Assembly: GCA_029721435.1 (NCBI GenBank)
Contig: CM056577.1
Span: 30,286,719-30,350,718, forward strand
Direction of reading: 5' to 3'
Length of the DNA: 64,000 nt
From: Gymnothorax reevesii
Taxonomy: Eukaryota > Chordata > Actinopteri > Anguilliformes > Muraenidae
Part shown: piece by piece, positions 25,032 to 34,144 of the stretch
How positions within the stretch are numbered: position 1 is the stretch's first letter
Layout of the letters: every line of letters begins with the position of its first letter
Notes under the pieces: generated by a model
The model's input: the letters and a program-made list of their open reading frames with translations, nothing else
Databases searched by the model: none
Told to the model about the DNA's origin: nothing
Program-made: the position numbers and the translations under genes

Positions 25032-25210
25032 GGAATTCAGTATACTTTTCTACTGGTCATCGGCAAAGTCACAAGTTCGGTCTCTGGCAGCGTCTCTACA
25101 GTGAGTGAGCAATGTCCGAGTTTTTACTTCAGCATATTTCTTCAGGGTTTTAACCTGCCAGAGACCGAACTAGTGACATTGCCGATGACCAGTAGAAAGT
25201 ACTGAATTCC
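25032..25210. repeat. Near-perfect inverted repeat inside the composite transposon
   Basis: Arms 25032-25090 and 25155-25210 are nearly perfect complements (GGAATTCAGTA ... CTACTGGTCATCGGCAAAGT versus its inverse), with a 64-nt loop. Outside these arms a second pair mirrors 24586-24660 with 25215-25290 (GCTTCAAGTGTA, CAAAATCAAAATAATT, AGCTGTTCAG), including the end of the SWIM/YqaJ exon. The left side is interrupted by about 360 bp. Together this is a head-to-head duplication around a foldback centre. Confidence 0.8.
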
Positions 25211-25475
25211 GAGGAATTTGAAGTTTAAGTTCTGAACAGCTCCAATTATTTTGATTTTGACTGAATATGACGATACACTTGAAGCACAGGAGCTTTAACA
25301 TGAAGGCTCGCCATCGAAATGCATTTGCACATACCGACGGAGAAAAGACACTCATTAGTAACTAACGTTAGCATTATTTACTTAGCCGAAGAAACTATAG
25401 AAACAAGTGTTTGCCACTAACATGGCGATATCCCCCGCCACCTCAATTTTAAGCGTCAGTACGGAGCCCAATTCT

Positions 25476-25514
25476 TTATCCCCCGCTTCGCGCTAATCGC
25501 ACGGCGGGGGATAA
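25476..25514. repeat. 11-bp perfect hairpin next to an element boundary
   Basis: TTATCCCCCGC (25476-25486) is mirrored by GCGGGGGATAA (25504-25514) with a 17-nt loop. It ends immediately beside the TTA target duplication of the element that starts at 25518. Confidence 0.75.
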
Positions 25515-25517
25515 TTA

Positions 25518-26604
25518 AGGGGCTATTTACAATTGATCGTGCGTGTCTACGTGAACTGCGTGTTCTACGGGCGACCCGAATTCTGCGGCCAAAACTGACC
25601 CGCAGACCGATCGTGGCGCACGCAGCCAATTTTTCTGGTCGTACAGGGTAAGTACTTGTTCAATACATGCCACTTACATGAAGGTGGCGTGATCTGCGAA
25701 ATCCGTGACGACCAGGGACCTTTTCACACGCACGCGGGACGTGATGCTCGCAAGTGGAGAGTACTTAACATGCATGCGCGATTCAAGTGGCAAGTAATGC
25801 AGACGTACGGGAGGGGTTCACGCACGTGTAACGTGATTGCCACTTGAGTGGCATGCACGTCGACGACAAGGCGCAAGTGAGTGTGGAGTACGTGTTCTAC
25901 GTGGCCAGTGCGGGTTGGGGTACTATTTAAAAATGCTGATGTAACAGGACTCAGCATCATTTGTCATCTTCATCCGTGCTGGTATCCTTGGAAGTGGAGG
26001 CAGTGGAAGCAGAAAGCTGACTGGAAGCTGGTGATTTCTTGGATCTCCTGGGTGGCATTTTCACAACTGTTCAAGAACTGGCAAATGACCGGGTTTAAAT
26101 ACCCCGCACGTGCAAGTACTTGCCACGTGCGTGCGCTGCGTGAGACGTACGTCCGACCTGCTTGCTCCGCCAGTGTCAGTGCGTGGAAAGTAAGTCAGTT
26201 TTGCGCTACCCGGACGACAGAAGTGCTTAACACGTGCGTGGCACTTGCGTGGGTGTATATTCAAAAGCTTACAATATTAAAAATATTTTAAAATTCTTGA
26301 TATATGATTCATTTTGAATTAATTTTAATGGAATTTTCCCCATAAAACCCTATATATATCTACAGCACACGCACTTGTGACGTACTTGCCACGTACTTGG
26401 CGTGGACTATTTTCGACTGATCGCTGCGTGCACCGTGGAATTAATTTGCAGACCAATTCTTTGCTACGGGTGGTTCTACGTGCCCTGCGGCCAGCAAAAC
26501 ACGCACGTGTCACGTACTCGCCACGTCGAGCAAGCAGTCATTTTTCCGAAATTTCGCACGTAAGTTGCACGAAGACGCCCGTACGTTCAAATGTAAATCC
26601 CCCT
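25518..26604. mobile_element. PIF/Harbinger-like element with TTA duplication and ACGT-rich ends
   Basis: The left end AGGGGCTATTTACAATTGAT and the right end (inward AGGGGGATTTACATTTGAAC) match at about 15 of the first 20 positions, and partial similarity continues further in. TTA flanks both sides (25515-25517, 26605-26607), as in PIF/Harbinger elements. The outer parts are unusually CpG-rich, packed with ACGT/CACGTG/CGTACG motifs, in contrast to the AT-rich surroundings. The middle holds a 33-codon frame with a TATA-like sequence upstream. At 1,087 bp it is a non-autonomous, deletion-type derivative. Confidence 0.7.
25957..26058 (-). CDS. Short Ser/Thr-rich frame, likely remnant of a transposon gene
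   Basis: A 33-residue frame in the centre of the TTA-flanked element runs from ATG 26058 to TGA 25957. It starts MPPRRSKKSPASS and ends STSKDTSTDEDDK, that is, a basic N-terminus, a Ser/Thr-rich middle and an acidic tail. About 40 bp upstream on the minus strand is a GTATTTAAAC TATA-like box, and the ACGT-rich terminal part would sit in front as a promoter. I recognise no domain. It may be the first part of the protein encoded by the full-length parent element, left over after internal deletion, or it may be chance. No transposase-like sequence continues past the stop. Confidence 0.3.
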   Translation of the reverse strand: MPPRRSKKSPASSQLSASTASTSKDTSTDEDDK

Positions 26605-26861
26605 TTACGAGTGCATTTACTGATGATCTTAGGCTAACTCTGGGTTAACTGTTGAAGATTAATATGATGAGCTAAAACAAATAAACTGATAAAGGGCCGA
26701 AGTTTTGGTAAACGTTTTCGGTGTATAGTCAGGTGGGTTTAGAATTCGTCCTGAGGTGTGCTTCCCGGAAATTACATAGTTACCTTATTCCAAATAAGGC
26801 AGGCCACGAGGGACAGAAGAGCGACTGCAGCTCGCCATGCGCGTTCATGTGATGTTACTCA

Positions 26862-27100
26862 ACTTGAATTTGAATTTTGAATTTGAATTTGAATTTTATG
26901 AACTGAATTTGAATGTGCGAACTGAATGAAATGCTTCAAGTTTTCTCTTAAATTCAATACAAATAATTGGATTCAGTTTCAGATTACTTGTTCATTCAAT
27001 TTCAAAACCAAAAAATTCAATTCAAAGCAGGTTAAATTCAATTCAAAACTAATTAAATTAAATTCAAAACCAAAATTCAATTCAAATTCTGCTGGAACAA
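26862..27100. repeat. GAATTT-type simple repeat with mirrored AATTCAA half
   Basis: Positions 26862-26925 consist of TTGAATTTGAATTT-like units. Positions 26990-27095 consist of the inverse AATTCAATTCAAAAC units, so the two halves can fold on each other. This is a satellite-like or miniature foldback repeat inside the composite transposon. Confidence 0.6.
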
Positions 27101-28666
27101 ATTTCGTTCCATAAACTTTGAGCATACAAGTCACTGGATGCTTATGACGGTGTTATCAGTGGACATAAGCAGAATGTTAAATACCACGACAGACTTGGAG
27201 TTTTGTGTCTCGAAATCAGAGGTCCCTCATAGTCAAACACAAGGGCATAAAACCGTTGTGAATGCAGAGATGTCATTACGTCTTTGGCGTGAGTTTGTCC
27301 TCTTAGTGGCATTCACATTTCTGTGCCATATTCCGCAATTATTCAATCAAAGCGCACTGAAGAAATTCGCTCGCGGAATTTAAGTCATTTTGCATCAAGT
27401 TAATTAGTTTCACATGCATTACTGTGGATTTCCTTACTAAAGGCAATGAAATCGATTATGACTCAGGGATGCTTGTCTTTCCTGAGGGATGAAAAGCCAC
27501 GGAACTGCATAAAAACGTTTCAAATGGTCATATTTCATTGAAACAATTTAAATGATCATAAAACACATGCATTGTTTCCAATCCCTGAGTAAAGAGTAGC
27601 ACGGGAAGTCCGTACTCATAATCGCTTTCCATGTGACTTTAGGTGCACCTTTACGCAAGTGAAACGGAAACTTCAATGAACAAGTATTTTAATTCCGCAT
27701 GAGAATCTCATTAAGCATTCAATGAATAATTGCGGACTACGGTGAATAAGCCAAAAAAATGCGTAAGACCTACGCCGAATGCGTGAGACTTGGCATCTCT
27801 GTGTTTGACGCATGGGTTATGATAAAAAAATAAATAAATAAACAGAAAACTACGTCCTGACAACTAATTCTACCTAAGCTAAGTATTATTTTGTATTGTT
27901 GGCTTTCTAGCTAGCGAGTTTGACTGCGTAGTTGTCATGCAAACACGAAATCTGCTTCGGTTTACCATTATTCTCACATATTTCATTTAATGTCTGTAAC
28001 CGTGAGACGTGCGTCAAAAAATTGGCTGCATTAATTTCAGTGGAGCAAAGCCCATTGACAGCGTGTGACACGCGCCTGATTTTTACTTTTCGCCATTGTT
28101 CAATTTCTTGAGCGTCAACTCAATAGAAACGCATTTGTCTTTTAGGTTAGCTATTTAACTATTTTGTCTTGTCATGGTTGGTGGCACACACGGAAACCTC
28201 ACATGCAGTTCTGAAAATAGATATACCTACTTTTTAACCAAGTTGCAGTTTTGAGAGGAAATCCATTATTTTGTGCACATTTAAGTTATCAAGCGATCTT
28301 CAGTTAGACAGAAATTAACTCAAGGTACACTGGTAAGAATGTAACACTGCTATGTTAGCTAGCTAGCTAATTTGCTGCTGGGTGAAGTAAAGTGAATCAT
28401 AATGTTAATATACTAGACAGCTAAATTTAGGAGGAAAATTATAACTGTATATAACATATAGTGCGCAGTAACCTGAACGTCGTACTTTTTCATCATTTAA
28501 AATAAGCTTTATCGGTAGGTGTTTTCAAAATTAAACGTTATCTTGTTGAATATTTTAAGAATGACACCCATGGCTTCTCGGTTGTGTTGACAGCTGTCAA
28601 TGTTGATGCGGCTGACGCTTTCAGTGGGCGTTTAAAAGCATCAAGGCAGCGTTCGGAGTTTGACTT

Positions 28667-29894
28667 GAGGGCCGGTTCATACTCTACGCAAGGTACGTGA
28701 GCACGAACGCGAGGCAAAGCATTGAGCAACGCAAGGTCCTTGCGTAGCAAAGTGTGTCGTCCAAATTTTTGTATCGCGACGCATCTACCCTTGTATTTCC
28801 TTGAGATTCCAGTAGGGGAGAAAAAGCAAATAATGCACCACATGCAGCGTTCAACACACCAAAAAGAAAAAAGAAGAAGGAGGAGGAGAAGGGGAAGACT
28901 TTAACTGTGTTCAAAATTGTCCACTCATTCGCTCACTCCCTATCCCCTACATTGTGTACATGATATAGTGCACTACATAGGGAATGACCAAAGGAGATTT
29001 CGGACACTACACCGGAGTTTTCTGAACATGGTTGGGTCAGCAAATGCGCTGGATATTTCTGTGATGTGAGCGGACACGCCGAGCATCATGTAAACAAACC
29101 GGTCACGAAACGAATTTTTCGCACAACAGATTGCATTCAAAATCAATGTAAAGACGCGAATACACGCTAAACACGTCCGGTGCGAAAGCAGCTTTACTGT
29201 TGGACCCCGTGATGGTTTTCTGGAATATGCTTTACACTTAGCTATAATAGTTACTCTAGCTCAATCCGCTAGCTTAGTTAGTTAGCTACCTAACAAGCTT
29301 GGCAACATATCAAGGATGATAATTAGCCAGTCAGCTAATTATGAGTCTTTGCATTGACTTTGAATGTAATCTGATGTTAGAAAAATTTGTTTCGCGTCTG
29401 GTGTGAAAGCAGCTTTACTGGAACACTGAAGAATGTATTTCTGCCGGGCGGAGTCATCTCGCTTTTCGTATTCTTCTTCTGTGTAAAAAAATGACCGCAG
29501 TGCATTGTGGTATACAGCACTATAATGTAGTGTACATCGCTTGTTCGATTCTGCTGTGCATTACGGTTACCCATTAGAAAGTTTACCATGGTACATATAC
29601 CATAGTAGTACCATGGTAAAATTTCTTATGGGTATTTTATAGTCCACTATATAGTGGATGAAAAGAATTCGAACAACACTACAAAATGGCGGACACACAA
29701 TAAAGTGCACTATATCCGTGATAGGGGTGATTTTGAGCACAGCTTTTGCTACCCCCTATTGCATGAACAGTGTACTGCTTTTTAACAAGGCACAGCGCAG
29801 CAAGGGACTCGCGTTCAGGCTTCTTTGTGAACGGAATGGAACGGACCTGTGCTCGGTTCGCTCGCGTACCTTGCGTGGAGTATGAACCGGCCCT
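28667..29894. mobile_element. DNA element with AGGGCCGGTTCATA inverted ends, interrupted by another element
   Basis: The left end AGGGCCGGTTCATACTCTAC is mirrored by a right end ending TATGAACCGGCCCT, and similarity continues through GCAAGGTACG. A shorter second copy lies at 44419-44820. At that second copy TA flanks both sides; here the flanks are TG and TA. The ~840 bp insert 28903-29744 is absent from the other copy, so the element itself is about 390 bp and non-autonomous. It interrupts the THAP-coding sequence of the composite transposon. Confidence 0.75.
28903..29744. mobile_element. Nested element with (A/G)CTGTG(T/C)TCAAAAT ends
   Basis: The left end AACTGTGTTCAAAATTGTCC and the right end (inward AGCTGTGCTCAAAATCACCC) are inverted. 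TTT flanks both sides (28900-28902, 29745-29747). The related element at 44419-44820 has GAAGACTTTGCTACC (44665-44679) at this point, with a single TTT, so it provides the empty site. Inside are two partial copies (about 29090-29193 and 29340-29414) sharing the right end of the 6122-7048 family. No coding capacity was seen. Confidence 0.75.
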
Positions 29895-30012
29895 TATGCT
29901 TCGCTTGCGGCCAGTGGGCGTTATACGGATGTGATCCTCTCGGAATCCTGTAAAACTTGAGTCCACCAATGAAATAACAATTTTGACAGCAGTACACGCA
30001 ACAACCAGGCAT
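29895..30012 (-). pseudogene. N-terminal part of a THAP-domain protein (transposase 5' exon)
   Basis: The frame starting at ATG 30012 reads MPGCCVYCCQNCYFIGG, then LKFYRIPRGSHPYNAHW. This matches the start of THAP zinc-finger domains: a CxxC-type pair near the N-terminus, then a hydrophobic F(Y)RIP turn. THAP domains bind DNA and occur in the transposases of P-element, Kolobok and ISL2EU-type elements. Only 39 codons remain before the sequence is cut by the element at 28667-29894; beyond that insertion I could not recognise the C-terminal part of the domain (the Cys/His pair). The ATG is 128 bp inside the right terminus of the composite transposon and points inward, opposite to the SWIM/YqaJ frame at the other end. 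It cannot be functional. Confidence 0.55.
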
Positions 30013-30318
30013 TTCGGTGCTGGTAAAATATCTAATTAAATGTTTGCAGATTCATAACTCGTCAGACTGAATTGAGGAGACCGGTGCTTCCGTTGCCAAG
30101 ATGCGCGCGCATCTTTTTGATGACCGGCTGTAAATGGGTCTATTTGATAGCTAACTAAGGCTAAACCTGCTGCTAATATGACAACCAGCGACGTGCACAC
30201 CTTCATATCTCACAACTGAGTGACTGCCTTGCAACAGGCTAATGATTAGCCATGAAATCGCATAGGTTCTCATGTTCATGTAAATCCAACGGAGGAAAAT
30301 AACTGCAAAAATAACCAA

Positions 30319-30504
30319 CCAGTCATTGTTGCCATGTCTCGCTTTAAGATCTTCCCTGTCATCATGTACACTTTTCGCCGAGCCGTCATGGGATGCCTGA
30401 GGTTCGAACATATATGGCTAGATCCCTCTTTCTTCTGCTTCACCCTCTTTAAATTCGGACAATTCTGCACCAGAAGTATTATCTTCCGATTGCTCGTCAT
30501 ACAT
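30319..30504 (-). pseudogene. P2X7-like-family repeat-associated ORF fragment
   Basis: From ATG 30504 the minus strand reads 28 codons, rich in Glu/Ser (MYDEQSEDNTSGAELSEF...), to a TAG at 30418-30420. It then continues in frame with PYMFEPQASHDGS and ...RHGNNDW. The pattern acidic N-terminus, PYMFEP, R.GN.DW is characteristic, as I recall, of the 'P2X purinoceptor 7-like' ORFs scattered through fish and cnidarian genomes, often near SWIM/YqaJ ORFs. In those, the GN.DW is followed by a Cys-rich block (C.CG.C); here the Cys block is not evident. It lies outside the right terminus of the composite transposon, only 179 bp away, and reads toward it. It is nonfunctional because of the stop and truncation. 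The assignment is moderate. Confidence 0.4.
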
Positions 30505-31208
30505 AATTGAAGACTTGACTGGCGTTCTTTTTTTGAGTTATGACAGGAAGCGTGATGGGTACCGGTCAGGATTGTATGTAGGATCTATAAATGCCGGGTT
30601 GGGGGCAGGGCTGAGCATTCCCGAGTTGACTTCGCAGTTCGCACCCAAACTGCGGAACAGTTGTGAAAAAAACCTCAGAATTTTTAGGGGCGTTCCCAAA
30701 CATAGTCTTTTTGTTTAGATTTCTGCATTATCGAATGATTTTAGGCAAAAACATGGTCATTTCCGAATTCAGAAAGGAAATTTCCATACATAAGTTCGGC
30801 TTGTAATTCCTTGGCAAAAAAACCTTTAAATAATTCAAAATCTTTACCGTTTTCCTAACGGTTTTCTTAAATTTAACCTAAACCCCCCCCCCCCCCCCAA
30901 AAAAAATCAATAACTAAGCTTAATTTTTTAAAATTAAGTCTACATCGTCTACATCGATGAGACAAGGTCAGTAAAAAGAGAAAAATAATAAAAGGTATAT
31001 CACAGAAGTATACAGAGTAACACACTCCATCTTAATCACATAATGATTGGCAAATGATTAAAATAACTGTGGTATTTAGAAGAAATAATACTAGTTACAC
31101 AAAATCTCAACCCTGCATGTACACATACAAATAACCACACCTACATATATACATACAAACATAAAACTAATGAGTTAATGGAAGAAAATAAATACATAAT
31201 TAATTAAT
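30505..31208. other. Non-coding stretch with C16 homopolymer
   Basis: A run of 16 C (30883-30898) is followed by A-rich sequence. The rest is AT-rich, and I saw no gene or element. Confidence 0.4.
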
Positions 31209-32562
31209 TACAACCCCAATTCTGGAATAGTTGGGACAAAGTGTAAATTGTGAATAAAATCAATTAAGACGCAATGACTTTCAAATCACACCAGCCAGTA
31301 TTTAATTCACAATAGAACGGAGATAGCATAGCAAATGTTGAAACTGAGAAATTTTACAATTTTATCCACAAAATGAGCTCATTTCAGATTTGATGGCTGC
31401 TACGGGTCTCAAAAAAGTTGGGACAGGGGCCTGTTTACCATAGTGAAGCATCCCCTATTCTTTTTAACACAGAGTGGAGGCGTCTGGGCATTGAGGAGAC
31501 AAGTTTCTTGAGTTTAGCCATTGGAATTTGATCCCACTCTTGTTTAATACCGGCTTCCAGCTGCTGGTGTGCTTTGGGTCTCCTTTGGCGGACTTTTCGT
31601 TTAATTATGCGCCGAATATTCTCAATCGGTAAAAGATCAGGACTGCAGGCAGGCAGTTCAGCACTCAGACTCTTCTACGACGAAGCCATGCTGTTGTAAC
31701 AGCTGCAGTATGTGGTCTTGCATTGTCCTGTTGAAATACACAAGACCTTCCCTGGAGTAGATGCTGTCTGGAGGGGAGCATATGTTGCTCTAAAACCTTA
31801 ATATACCTTTCAGCATTCTTGGTGCTTTTTAAGTGTCCCACACCATATGCACTAATGCATACTCATACCATCAGAGATGCTGGCTTTTGAACTGAACACT
31901 GATAACGGGAGGGGCGGTCTTTCTCCTCTTTAGTCCGGAGGACACAACGCCCATGATTTCCAACAAGAATGTTAAATTTGGACTCTTCTGACCACAGGAA
32001 ATGTTGCCACTTTGCTACAGTCCATTTTAAATGAGCCTTGGCCTCAGAACACGGCGGCTCTTCTGGATCATGCTCAACAATAGCTTCTTTTTTGCATGAT
32101 AAGTTTTAGGTGGCATCTGTGGACGGCACAGCAGACTTTGTTTACAGACAGCGGTTTCTTAGAGCATTTCTGGGCCCATTTAGTAATGTCAATGACAGAA
32201 TCATGCCGGTGAGTGAGGCAGTGGCGTCTGAGGGCCCGAAGATCACGGGCATCCAGCAAAGGTCTTTGGCTTTGTCCCTTATGCACAGAGATTTTGCCAT
32301 TTTCTCTGAATCTTTTGATGATGTTATGCATTGTCGATGATGAGACCTTCAAAGCCTTTGCAATTTGACGTTGAGGAACATTGTTTTTGAAGTATTCCAC
32401 AATTTTTTTTACACAAGCCTTCACAGGTTGGAGAGCCTCTGGCCATCTTTACTTCTGAGAGACCCAGTCTCTCTAAGACATCCCTTTTTTAGCCAATCAT
32501 GTTACATACCTGATGCCAGTTAACTTAATTACTTGCTAAATGTTCTTTCAGCTGATTCTCTT
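31209..32562 (-). mobile_element. Decayed Tc1 element, right end missing
   Basis: It begins TACAACCCCAATTCTGGAAT, continuing AGTTGGGAC, a Tc1-type terminus next to TA; the same terminus occurs alone at 16452. Transposase-coding sequence runs on the minus strand from ATG 32446 to about 31640. At the right side the element stops before its second terminus, and the next Tc1 element begins at 32566 after a TA. The copy at 51935-52535 belongs to the same family. Confidence 0.75.
31640..32446 (-). pseudogene. Tc1 transposase pseudogene
   Basis: ATG 32446 begins MARGSPT, then the frame shifts into VKKIVEYFKNNVPQRQIAKA and VSSSTMHNIIKRFRENGKI, a clear helix-turn-helix of the paired-like DNA-binding region. 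It continues to about 32074 with the second helix-turn-helix region (DARDLRALRRHC). The catalytic part (about 31640-32070 on the plus scale) is broken by frameshifts and stops; blocks for the DDE core are recognisable only by comparison with the neighbouring element. The protein would have carried out cut-and-paste at TA sites; it is dead here. The closest relative in the window is 51935-52535. Confidence 0.75.
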
Positions 32563-32565
32563 ATA

Positions 32566-34142
32566 CAAAACCCAAAACCAGTGAAGTTGGCACGTTGTGT
32601 AAATCGTAAATAAAAACAGAGTACAATAATTTGCAAATCCTTTCCAACCTATATTCAATTGAATACACTGCAAAGACAAGTTACTTAATGCTCGAACAGA
32701 TAAATTTTTTGCAAATATTAGCTCATTTGGAATTTGATGCTTGCAACATGTTTCAAAAAAGACTGAGAGTTGAGGAATGCTCATCAAACACTTATTTGGA
32801 ACATCCCACAGGTGAACAGGCCAATTGGGAACAGGTGAGTGCCATGATTGGGTATAAAAGCAGCTTCCCTGAAATGCTCAGTCATTCACAAACAAGGATG
32901 GGGCGAGGGTCACCACTTAGTGAACAAATGTGTGAGCTGATTGTCGAACAGTTTAAAAACAACATTCCTCAACGAGGTATTGCAAGAAATTTAGGGATTT
33001 CATCATCTACGGTCCGTAATATCGTCAAAAGGTTCAGAGAATCTGGAAAAATCACTGCACGTAAGCGACAAGGCCGAAAACCAACATTGAATGCCCGTGA
33101 CCTTCGATCCCTCAGGTGGTACTGCATCAAAAACCGACATCAGTGTGTAAAGGACATTACCACACGGGCCCAGGAACACTTCAGAAAACCACTGTCAGTA
33201 ACTACAGTTCGTCGCTACATCTGCAAGTGCAAGTTAAAACTCTACAATGCAAAGCGAAAGCCATTTATACACAGCACCCAGAAACGCCGCCGGCTTCGCT
33301 GGGCCCAAGCTCATCTAAGATGGACTGATGCAAAGTGGAAAAGTGTTCTGTGGTCTGACGAGTCCACATTTCAAATTGTTTTTGGAAACTGAGGACGTCG
33401 TGTCCTCCGGACCAAAGAGGAAAAGAACCATCCGGACTGTTATAGGCGCAAAGTTCAAAAGCTAGCATCCGTGATGGTATGGGGGTGTATTAGTGCCCAA
33501 GGCATGGGCAACTTACACATATGTGAAGGCACCATTAATGCTGAAAGGTACATACAGGTTTTGGAGCAACATATGTTGCCATCCAAGCAACGTCTTTTTC
33601 ATGGACGCCCCTGTTTATTTCAGCAAGACAATGCCAAGCCACATTCTGCACGTGTTACAACAGCATGGCTCCGTAGTAAAAGAGTGCGGGTACAAGACTG
33701 GCCTGCCTGTAGTCCAGACCTGTCTCCCATTGAAAATGTATGGCGCATTATGAAGCGTAAAATACGACAACGGAGACCCCGGACTGTTGAACGACTTAAG
33801 CTGTACATCAAGCAAGAATGGGAAAGAGTTCCACTTGAAAAGCTTCAAAAATTGGTCTCCTCAGTTCCCAAACGTTTACTTAGTGTCGTTAAAAGGAAAG
33901 GCGATGTAACACAGTGGTTAAAAGGCCCCTGTGCCAACTTTTTTGCAATGTGTTGCGGCCTTTAAATTCTAAGTTAATGATTATTTGCAAAAAAAAAAAA
34001 AAGTTTCTCAGTTTGAACATTAATCATCTTGTCTTTGCAGTGTATTCAATTGAATATAAGTTGAAAAGGATTTGCAAATCATTGTATTCTGTTTTAATCT
34101 ACGATTTACATAACGTGCCAACTTCACTGGTTTTGGGTTTTG
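32566..34142 (+). mobile_element. Complete Tc1-type element with long (~115 bp) terminal repeats
   Basis: The left end CAAAACCCAAAACCAGTGAA continues as GTTGGCACGTT... and is mirrored at the right end for about 115 bp with roughly nine differences. TA flanks both sides (32564-32565, 34143-34144). At 1,577 bp it has the normal Tc1 length. It contains a transposase frame open except for one stop. Its insertion point lies against the truncated Tc1 at 31209-32562. Confidence 0.93.
32898..33965 (+). pseudogene. Tc1 transposase, full length with a single in-frame stop
   Basis: From ATG 32898 (MGRGSPLSEQMCELIVEQF...) the frame runs about 355 codons, the usual Tc1 length, to the stop at 33963-33965. 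Order: first helix-turn-helix (IPQRGIARNLGISSSTVRNI), second helix-turn-helix (KPLSVTTVRRYICK), then the catalytic core. The DDE residues are all visible: LWSDESTFQIVFGN (first D), LFQQDNAKPHSA (second D), CSPDLSPIENVWRIMKRK (E), i.e. DD34E. A single TGA at 33390-33392, right after FGN, interrupts the frame; relatives have a sense codon there. No frameshift was seen. A shorter C-terminal frame from an internal ATG (33471) remains open, but it lacks the first D and the DNA-binding region. The long terminal repeats and good ends mean it could be mobilised in trans (inference). Confidence 0.9.
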
Positions 34143-34144
34143 TA

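Larger units (their letters stand above)
24315..30140. mobile_element. Composite ISL2EU-like DNA transposon with two inward-facing genes (decayed)
   Basis: The left end GACCCATTTACTGTTTGCG at 24315 and the right end (inward GACCCATTTACAGCCGG) at 30140 share an 11-bp perfect terminus. A second conserved block, GCGCGCATCTTGGCAA(T/C)GGAAG, lies 30-35 bp further in on both sides. TA flanks both ends (24313-24314, 30141-30142). Just inside the left end a SWIM/YqaJ-family frame begins on the plus strand (ATG 24372). Just inside the right end a THAP-domain frame begins on the minus strand (ATG 30012). I recall ISL2EU-type transposons as having TA duplications, a THAP-bearing transposase and a YqaJ-type second protein; the assignment is inference. 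The span of 5.8 kb includes nested elements (25518-26604, 28667-29894), leaving about 3.5 kb of original sequence. I found no catalytic transposase core, so it cannot be autonomous. Confidence 0.55.

Noticed and set aside
30390..30410. tRNA-like GGTTCGAA box
   Set aside because: No A box, stems or acceptor pairing around it; it lies inside the P2X7-like fragment.
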